From positions 51,373-115,372 of the forward strand of contig WPDH01000199.1 of the NCBI GenBank assembly GCA_019137255.1: a stretch of 64,000 nucleotides of DNA. The letters are read 5' to 3'. How positions within the stretch are numbered: the first letter of the stretch is position 1; each line of letters starts with the position of its first letter. The position numbers and the translations under genes were made by a program. Positions 57,140 to 64,000 of this stretch are shown here, one piece after another. The notes below the pieces were generated by a model. The model was given only the letters and a program-made list of their open reading frames with translations. It had not been told where the DNA came from and ran no database searches. Source of the stretch: Corinectria fuckeliana. Lineage: Eukaryota; Ascomycota; Sordariomycetes; Hypocreales; Nectriaceae.

Positions 57140-57605
57140 CTAAGCCGTTGAGCCTCGCGTGAGACAAGATGTTTGTAGCGGCCGATTGCCACATGGCGAT
57201 GCGTTTCCATTCCAACGGAGATGGCTCTGGCATGTACCTTCCATCGCAATCTGGCCGGACATGCAAGTGTACGTATACGTTTCTCAGCAAGGAACATGTA
57301 TAGGGTGGATCTGGCTGAGATGCTCGAGGTCGTCGTCAGGATTATCATCGGAGTACCACGAGTATGCTGAATGTGTAATAGAGCCTCGAATTCCTTGGGG
57401 GTTTGCTGACAGACCTGTTGAGGAGGTTGTAGGTGATGACAGCGGCCGGCAGTGAGTGAGAATGTCCAAGAGACTATGATATTCAGAAGTAACTGCTCAC
57501 TACAAAGCTGCCCTTGATCCTGACGACAAGATTATACGTGTCATTCTTCCGTCCTCTTGCAAGAAACGACAGAAAATCGCTGCATGTAATTCCTTTCTTG
57601 TGCAA
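57140..57605. other. No gene assigned
   Basis: Minus-strand frames (LRNVYVHLHVRPDCDGRYMP near 57240-57290) could belong to the open frame downstream but do not join cleanly. Confidence 0.35.
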
Positions 57606-58777
57606 TCAGTGGATGGTATAGCCCCCATCAACCTTTTATATAGTCAGGTAAAGCTTAAGTGGCGGGTGTAGCTGCACTTACGATGAGGCTGGTGCCTGTA
57701 ATGTAGCTCGCCTGATCACTTGAGAGAAAAATTATAGCGTTTACAATCTCGTTAGGTTGTGCCAAGCGGCCCATAGGGGTCTTCTCGATATTGGGCCGCA
57801 ACTAATTCGCACCGTGTCTTGTTAGCAACCGAGTCCAAGAGATCGGAATAATACAAGAGTCGAGACATACAAATTCCCTTATTGCCGGAGTAATGAGTGG
57901 CGTATCAACGAAGCTGAATCACACGCATAAGCATGATATTCAGCCCAGCGCGAGCGAGTAGAAGTATTACCCTGGTGCTACAGCGTTGATGCGTATACCC
58001 TGCTTCGCATAGTCCAAGGCGTCCGTCTTAGTCATCCCAATCAAGGCTGTTGCCGTCGTGAGCGTAAGCATGAGAATATGCTGCGACAGGCTTACCGTGC
58101 TTGGCCATTGCATAAATGCCGTTGTTGGGCATTGCCAGATGCGCCAAGATTGAAGCAACGTTGACTATCGACCCGCGGCGTGAGGTGCCTACCGACCTAT
58201 ATGTCGTTGTTTAGTGAAGAACATCAAAAAATTCATACACAGTGTTTGCTCTGCCTACATACGTCGGGTCAATCGAGGGAACCAAGTCCTGTTTCATCAT
58301 CTGCCGAACAGCAGCCCGCTCGCACAGCCAGGTGCCCTTCAAGTTGACAGCCATGGCCGACTCCAAGTTGGCCAGGTCATGATCCCCGGTAGGCTTGAAA
58401 GGCGAAGACACGGCTGCGTTATTAACGACGTAGTCAATGCGGCCGAAGGTGGCCACGGTGAGCTCGAATGCTGCGTCGACTTCATCTTCGTGCGCCAGGT
58501 TCACGACGATGGGTAGCAGAGTAGCCTCGGTTTCAGTGGCACGCAGGGCCGTTGCTGTATCGTCGAGTGAACTTGCTAGCAGATCAAGACCAGCGATGTG
58601 CTTCACGCCCGCGCGAGCGAATGCAAGCACACACGCCCGCCCAATGGCACCCCCGGCGCCGGTGATGAGGACGACACTCGAGCTCGATAGAGTAGTCATG
58701 GCAGTGGTGACGAGGGTAGATGTCGCAGTTCGTCCTGAGGGAGGAGGGAGGAGGGGTAAGAAGGCGGCACTCGACAT
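57606..58777 (-). CDS. Short-chain dehydrogenase/reductase (SDR)
   Basis: Six exons with five GT-AG introns, all in frame, to the end IVDGGYTIH at 57606. The cofactor motif is VVLITGAGGAIGRACVLAFA; IDYVVNNAAVSSPF is the NNAG-type block; the active site has Ser in IVNVASILAH and Tyr-x3-Lys in GIYAMAKHA; RINAVAPGFVDTPL and SYITGTSLIVDGG complete the classical SDR pattern. The N-terminus has a 25-residue extension before MTTLSSSS, so the true start may be the internal Met. An Asp after beta-strand 2 (AGLDLLASS) favours NAD(H). The substrate is unknown. Its neighbours are an ABM-fold protein and, beyond it, a second SDR, which suggests a shared pathway. Confidence 0.9.
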
Positions 58778-59245
58778 GATATGACTTTGTACTTACAATC
58801 GTTGGCGGAAGAATTTAGCCGACGGGCGGACTATCTATCTATGCTGTCGGTTCACGGCATTTTCAAGGGATTGTTGGATGCCTCTATTTCTTGGCGACTC
58901 GGTTATTTACACATTGATTGCCGGCTCTCAACTACCCTCTCCCCGCCTTTCCCGAAACATTGCTGGTATAAGAAGCTCATATCACTCTGGCAAGGGAGTA
59001 GTACACGAAGAGGCAGCGGGGCAAGTAATATTCGCTGAGTAGTCGCAGGTCGATAGATACAACAAATATTGATCGAGGATCCGGTACGGCTTCTAGAGAA
59101 GACAATTGCCCTTAATACATAGCCAACAACTGGATTACTGATACGTATAGCGTGGTGAGCCTTCCCCACAAGCTCGTGGCCGTTGGTGTGCCCTCCTATG
59201 CAAGACTGCTCTTCATCTACTCAACCATCGTGTTACCATGTACCA
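58778..59245. other. Intergenic, no gene seen
   Basis: Spacer between the SDR start and the 3' end of the ABM gene, both on the minus strand. No RNA gene or repeat. Confidence 0.5.
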
Positions 59246-59955
59246 TCATGTCCTTTTCAAACCGACAGCATGCCAGGGAACAACAAATTCGGCATAGTAA
59301 GCGTGGAGCGTGTCGATGCACGCGTGGAACCCAGGCCTCCGCTCGAACTCTTCGTGATGCGCATCCACCGACTTCCAGTTGATCAGCAATATTTGCTGCT
59401 GGGGGTTCTCTATCTGTGGCGAGATAAAGTAGCCATCGCAGCCGGGTTCGTCGTCCAGAATATTGGTGACGACACTGGCGAAGCGCTGGTAGTAGCCTGC
59501 CACGCCGCCCTCGACGACCTTGGTCAAGGCAACCTCGAGCGCAGGAGAGCCGAGGACGGCCTCTAGACGCCGGCGAGCTGAGAGCGCTGTCTCCTCGTTC
59601 GAAACACGGGCGTGGTTTTGCCACTGGACAAGCCGGCCGTTGAGAGCGGGCTGAACGGCTTTGTGGAACTTGTCGTATGCTTCACTCGTGAAGAAGCCGT
59701 GGCTGACGGCTAGGTCCCCCCAGAGGAGAAAAAAGACCAGAGTATGGCGCTCTTCATGCTTGCGACCTCTCCAATGGGCCACCAGCCCTGGTGCACTGAT
59801 TACTGCTGTGAGATTGTAGTTTCCGGAGGCTGAAGCGAAGTTACCTACTTCAAAAGAAGCTCCAGGGCCGGCTTCAAGTCCCGGTCAATCTCTTCATCGG
59901 TGTGCACCGGCCGGTGAGGCACGATGACCATCTGGAGCACGAGGCTGGACGACAT
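59246..59955 (-). CDS. ABM-fold (dimeric alpha/beta-barrel) protein, monooxygenase/EthD-like
   Basis: Exons 59849-59955 and 59246-59795 give 218 residues. It starts MSSSLVLQMVIVPHRPVHTD; the intron joins LELLLN to APGLVAHWRGRKHEER. The tandem beta-alpha-beta texture with VFFLLWGDLAVSHGFFTSEA and later ILLINWKSVDAHHEEFERRP followed by FHACIDTLHAYY is that of antibiotic-biosynthesis-monooxygenase or stress-responsive A/B-barrel proteins, present as two half-domains. Such proteins act without metal or flavin, as oxygenases, cyclases or decarboxylases on small aromatic compounds, or as ligand binders. No catalytic residue can be fixed. It is divergent from the downstream SDR by 257 bases with a TATATA in between, supporting co-regulation. 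Confidence 0.75.
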
Positions 59956-60212
59956 ACTTGCAATTGGATTCTTTTACACAGAAAGAGCTAAAACAGGCCC
60001 GAGATGAGCAGTACAGCGGCCTATATAAGATGCTCAAGATCAAGCCGTAGGAAAAGATGCCCCGCGCGGCGTATCCAATGGTGGTAACGTAACCACGATA
60101 AAATTAGACCGGCAGAGAGTATGAGCATTTAATTACCCCCGGATTCCTTTGGCATTGGCATGAGAGCTCATCACTCAACTTCTAACCATTGTCTACTCGA
60201 AAAACTCGCAAC
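59956..60212. promoter_or_regulatory. Short divergent promoter with TATA-like element
   Basis: 257 bases between the ABM and second SDR start codons. CTATATAAG at 60021-60029 can be read as a TATA box on either strand; it is about 67 bases from the minus-strand ATG and 185 from the plus-strand ATG. Confidence 0.5.
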
Positions 60213-61135
60213 ATGACTTCCTTGTACAAGCTGGACGGTTCAGGCCGCTTACACGGCCGGGTCGCCATCGTCACCGGCGCGTCCTCCGGCATGGGCCGGG
60301 CCATCGCCCTAGCTCTAGCTCGCGAGGGAGCCTCGGTGGTTTGCGCAGACTTGAAGCCGGAAGCGGCCGCTCACGGCTTCGAGGACGACCGGGCTGTTCC
60401 GACCCATACCGTCATTGCCAACAACGGCGGGAAATCCGCGTTCCAAAAGTGCGACATGGGCGTCACGGCTGAAATCGCCCAGCTGTTTGAGGTTACCATT
60501 CAGGTAAGGAAGCACATCACCTCGAGACCACCTCCAGGGTCACCGCAGGCGCTTTACGGGGCTTGTTAATTAACACCCTGCAGACCTTTTCCAAGCTCGA
60601 CATTCTCGTCAACAATGCCGGCATGTGGCTCCCACTACGGGACTTTGTGGAGGAGACGGATGAGATGTGGGATGGTATGATGGGCGTCAACGGCAAGGGC
60701 ACGTCGTCGGCAATGCGCCTAGCTATCAAGCAGTTCCTCCAACAACCCATCGATGGTACATCAGGTGCACGGGGGAGAATCGTCAACATCTCGTCCTCGG
60801 CGGGCGGCGTCACTGCCATCGGGCGGGAGGCAACCTATGCTGCTAGTAAAGCCGCCGTCTCCATGCTGACGCGGGTCGTAGCACTAGACCATGCCAAGGA
60901 CTACATCAACGTCAACGCCGTCTGTCCTGGCGTTGTGCGGACGGCCTTGTCGAGCCACAACTTCCGCGATGAGAAGATCATATCTGACATGCGTCGGGGA
61001 ACGCCGTGGCCGCGGCTCGGTGAGCCGGCTGATATTGCCAAGGTAGTCTTGTTCCTCTGCTCCGACGATGCTCAGTGGATTACGGGCCAGAACATTGCAG
61101 TCGATGGAGGCTTCACGGTTGGCATTCCGCTTTAA
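60213..61135 (+). CDS. Short-chain dehydrogenase/reductase (SDR)
   Basis: Exons 60213-60503 and 60584-61135 encode 280 residues. The start is MTSLYKLDGSGRLHGRVAIV. The cofactor motif is TGASSGMGRAIALA, with an acidic residue at the end of beta-strand 2 (VVCADLKPEA) favouring NAD(H). ILVNNAGMW, Ser in IVNISSSAGG, Tyr-x3-Lys in TYAASKAAVS, NAVCPGVVRTAL and WITGQNIAVDGGFTVG complete a classical SDR of FabG type. The 80-base intron is canonical. It is intact. It pairs with the divergent ABM gene, and with the SnoaL-like gene 434 bases downstream on the same strand, so it is plausibly part of the same small cluster. Confidence 0.94.
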
Positions 61136-61569
61136 GAGCTACTTTGAATGAATCCCGGTTGACGCCTTGTGCGTTCTACTACTTTGCTGCTCGCCTGCTC
61201 CTGTGACACTCCCTAGTAAATGCGACGCCATTTAACGCCTCCAAGGATTTCGCAGTAGGCCCAATCGTATCAAGACTAGGACGTGTCCACGGAATAAAAA
61301 TACAACCCGTAGACTCGACTACCAGAAGTGGTGTACAGTAGTGTTGTACAATGCACCGAATACACCGACTTTGATATACCCCTCGTCTTAAAAATATTCA
61401 AAGTTCGTCCGAGCGCGTCCATTTCTCGTCATATATTCCCGGCTCAATGCAGAGATGTACCGCGTGGCACGAGATAAAAGACTGCATAGTTTCCTGCTTG
61501 ATGGACATCAGCGCTGCAGACTCACCGCATCTTCCATTTATTCTATCCACAAGTACACAGACCTTTAAC
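61136..61569. other. Intergenic, promoter of the SnoaL-like gene
   Basis: No gene seen. A frame starting at 61447 overlaps the first exon of the next gene but lacks conserved features. Confidence 0.5.
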
Positions 61570-62230
61570 ATGTCCTACTTCGACGAGGTAGGCTACTTTG
61601 CGCCAATCATCTGGCCTAGTGCTTACCAGATCCATCATAGAACACCCTCACTACAGTCGAGGATCTTTGGAAGAACCTCAGCTACCCTAAGAGCCAGGTA
61701 CATACAGAGCCGGACGCTATTGACCTACGTACATACTGACCCCACGTGTTCTTGCTTAGCTGCACAAGTCTGAGCTCTTGCAAGAGGAGCGGGAGATTCT
61801 CGACTTCTACAAAGGCTGGGCGCGATGCCTGAACACCACCTTCAACGAAGACATTGAGACGGGCAAGGGCTTCTACAAGATTGACGATGTCGTCACGTAC
61901 GACCTCTTTGGTTTCACTGGCCGTGGTGCCTTCAAGGAGCACTTTGAGAAAACCTTTGGGTACTTCTCCAACGCCAAGGTGGGCTTCAAGGACCTCGAGG
62001 TCTTCGCCACGAGCCCCACGTCTGGTTATGCAACCATGGTCCAGCGTCTCACGGGTACGTCGGAGGACGGCAAGCCTTTCGAGATGACCTACCGCATCAC
62101 GGGTGTTTTGTCCAAGTTTGATGGCAAGTGGAAGTGGGTGCATGAGCACGTATCCTTCCCTGTGAACATGGCGACCAGGGAGGCAGACTTTACTTCTTCG
62201 GTCGACCCGACGAAGGCTTTCCATTTCTGA
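61570..62230 (+). CDS. SnoaL-like / NTF2-fold protein
   Basis: Exons 61570-61587, 61641-61697 and 61760-62230 (181 residues) join in phase 0. The N-terminus MSYFDENTLTTVEDLWKNLS leads to a SnoaL-type alpha+beta cone: EEREILDFYKGWARCLNTTF, FYKIDDVVTYDLFGFTGRGA, FKEHFEKTFGYF, GYATMVQRLTG and KWKWVHEHVSFPVN. Such folds are used by polyketide cyclases, dehydratases and isomerases, or as stress-related ketosteroid-isomerase-like proteins. The late HEHVSFP block is usual in the SnoaL_3-type group. The substrate is unknown. It is intact and the last gene before the AT-rich block. Confidence 0.88.
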
Positions 62231-64000
62231 GCGTCTGGCATCCACGTTGAACCTGTGGGAGATTATCAAGTACCGCATAGCATTAGTCAACTTCTCGTTA
62301 GGTCAATGAATTGTGGATTCGCCTGCATACGACTGGGTCACCTGTTGCATTCGGCATATAAGCCAACTTGCTATTACGTATTTGCGGACTGTGCCCTCCT
62401 TTTGCTGCACGTAGTAATTCGGTGGTTATAATTATAATCTTAGGGTTTTAGGACCTAGAACTTTGCCTTCCCCCCTTATCTGCAACCCTACGACTATAAC
62501 ACAAGAGTCGCTTATTTGAGTCTTTAATATATTTATTTATTTATACCTGATTTAGCTTACAGCTATCTAGTCCTTCTTCTAAGTAACTTAGACTAATCTA
62601 TAATAAGAGGGAAAAACCCTAATAGTAAGCTATAAGATAAAAAACCCTTTACCACTCTCACCTAAGGGGGGAGTAAGTTAGGCTTAGTATATATATATAG
62701 TAATATAGGTTATAAGTAGGTTTACTTTATAAGAAAAGCTAATTATATGCTTATAATAATAAGTCCTTATAAGGCTTAGCCTAAATTATATACTAGAATT
62801 TAATTAATCTTAAGTTAGGTCTAAGTTACTTATACTACTTATTCTTATCTTTCTAGGTATTATTCTTATTACTAACTAGTATTAGTATATCTTCTCTAAC
62901 TTTTAATAGTATTTACTCTCTTATTTAGTTAATTAGTGTAAACACTATAAGAGTTAGACTTAGACCTAAGTTTAGTCTAGCCTAAGACTACTTTAAGAGC
63001 TACTTAGGCCCCCTCTAAGCAGAATAGTTTAGTATTATAGTTAGTATTAGTATTAATACTATTATATCTTATAGTAAGTATACTATATGTTTATACTACT
63101 CGCTTAGAATACTAAACTATATAGGTCTCTCTATATAGGTATTTCTTACCTGTTTTTACTCTTTTTATACTATATAGTATATATAAGACCTGTTAGAGTT
63201 TACTAGCTTTAACTAGCATTATAAAATCCTAGGAAAATCCTAGTATATATTAGCATATAGTACTATTAGTACTATGCTGATACTATATAGAGACTTTCTC
63301 GTATTTCTATTAGCTATTATTAAATCGCTACTATCTGCTGGTTTTCTAACTTATACCACAGTTTAGATAAACTCTAAAAGATTCGCTACTAGAACTGTAA
63401 TTATAGCGTAATATTACATCTGACTAATCTAAGATTTCAGTATAATATTTATTATTACTTTGGCTACAGATCGAGCTATTATACGACCTATTTAGACTAC
63501 TAGGAGACTAGGAATTTATCTATAAAGAGAGAGTGATTTCCGCCTGTGTCTAGATATAGAGCAGACACTTAAGCACTTAGATTTTAACTAATCATCTTAT
63601 AAAATATATCAATCTAACCCACTTTTTCTCCTCTACCTAATAAGCTATCTATTAGTTATTAGGACCTACTTTAAAACCCCTTAATTACTTAAAACCTCTA
63701 AAAGCTTTACAGCTATTTATTTTAAGAAATTTAACTTTCTTATACAGCTTGTGATATTATACCTTATAAGACCACACTAGGTGTATACTATTATAGTTAT
63801 AACACACTAAAAGGATCTTACTAGTAGAGATAGAGTATATTATATCTCTTATATAGTAAGCCCTCTTATAGTAGCTATACCTAGCCTGTTTCTAATAGTA
63901 CTATATAATATATCTAAAGTAAAAACACTTAAAGTACTATCTTAGTTAAATCTCCTCTAAATAAGGCTTAGTCTAATAAACCTTTATAGCTATAATTATA
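62231..64000. other. AT-rich gene-free block, probably RIP-degraded repeat
   Basis: From about 62400 the sequence turns strongly AT-rich, dominated by TA-rich words (TATAGT, ACTATA, CTTATAA), with no open frame of any length to the window end. This is the usual look of RIP-mutated transposon DNA in ascomycetes. CG dinucleotides become rare. The original element cannot be identified. Confidence 0.7.

Noticed and set aside
52669..62230. A complete secondary-metabolite cluster
   Set aside because: No PKS, NRPS, terpene synthase or DMATS gene lies in the window, so only a coreless or partial cluster can be claimed.

Overview
The window reads as nuclear DNA of a filamentous ascomycete (Pezizomycotina, most likely a Sordariomycete; I cannot name the genus). 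The grounds are short GT-AG introns of about 45-85 bases with CTAAC-like branch sites, HET, NACHT and NB-ARC genes typical of fungal non-self recognition, secreted CAZymes with signal peptides, ankyrin and kinase-like relics carrying stops and frameshifts, and an AT-rich right end of the kind left by repeat-induced point mutation (RIP). All exon joins are my own reading of splice signals plus frame continuity.

Layout. (1) 0-29 kb is rich in recognition-type genes and their wrecks: the 5' part of an alpha/beta-hydrolase gene running off the left edge, a conserved unknown, an ankyrin-subtilisin pseudogene with three lesions, a kinase-like relic, a NACHT-ankyrin relic just before an intact HET gene, and a nearly intact NB-ARC/TPR gene. 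Ordinary genes lie among them: a GH17 glucanase, a Nudix hydrolase, two secreted unknowns, an Old Yellow Enzyme and a frameshifted isochorismatase-family hydrolase, plus S28-peptidase, ankyrin and GMC fragments and a 97-bp inverted-repeat element. (2) 30-39 kb: a GH18 chitinase, a CIA30 protein, a secreted GMC (cellobiose-dehydrogenase-like) oxidoreductase and an intact unknown protein. (3) 40-48.3 kb, the most unusual part: two large secreted multidomain proteins transcribed divergently from a 744-base intergenic region. One joins a Cys-rich head and a WSC domain to a subtilisin (S8) domain; the other joins a six-hairpin glycosidase domain to twelve 40-residue six-cysteine repeats and a new C-terminal domain. 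(4) 48.6-52.1 kb: a decayed large gene of unknown family. (5) 52.7-62.2 kb: a compact set of small enzyme genes (TauD-type dioxygenase, UNC93-like transporter, two SDRs, an ABM-fold protein, a SnoaL-like protein) that looks like a small metabolic cluster without a PKS, NRPS or terpene core gene. (6) 62.4-64 kb: AT-rich, gene-free, probably RIP-degraded.

How the genes may work together is inference. The left third looks like an allorecognition/immune-type island undergoing birth and death. The divergent pair at 40-48 kb looks made to act together outside the cell, one binding and cleaving protein, the other binding and cleaving polysaccharide. The right-hand enzymes could form one tailoring or catabolic pathway with its own transporter.
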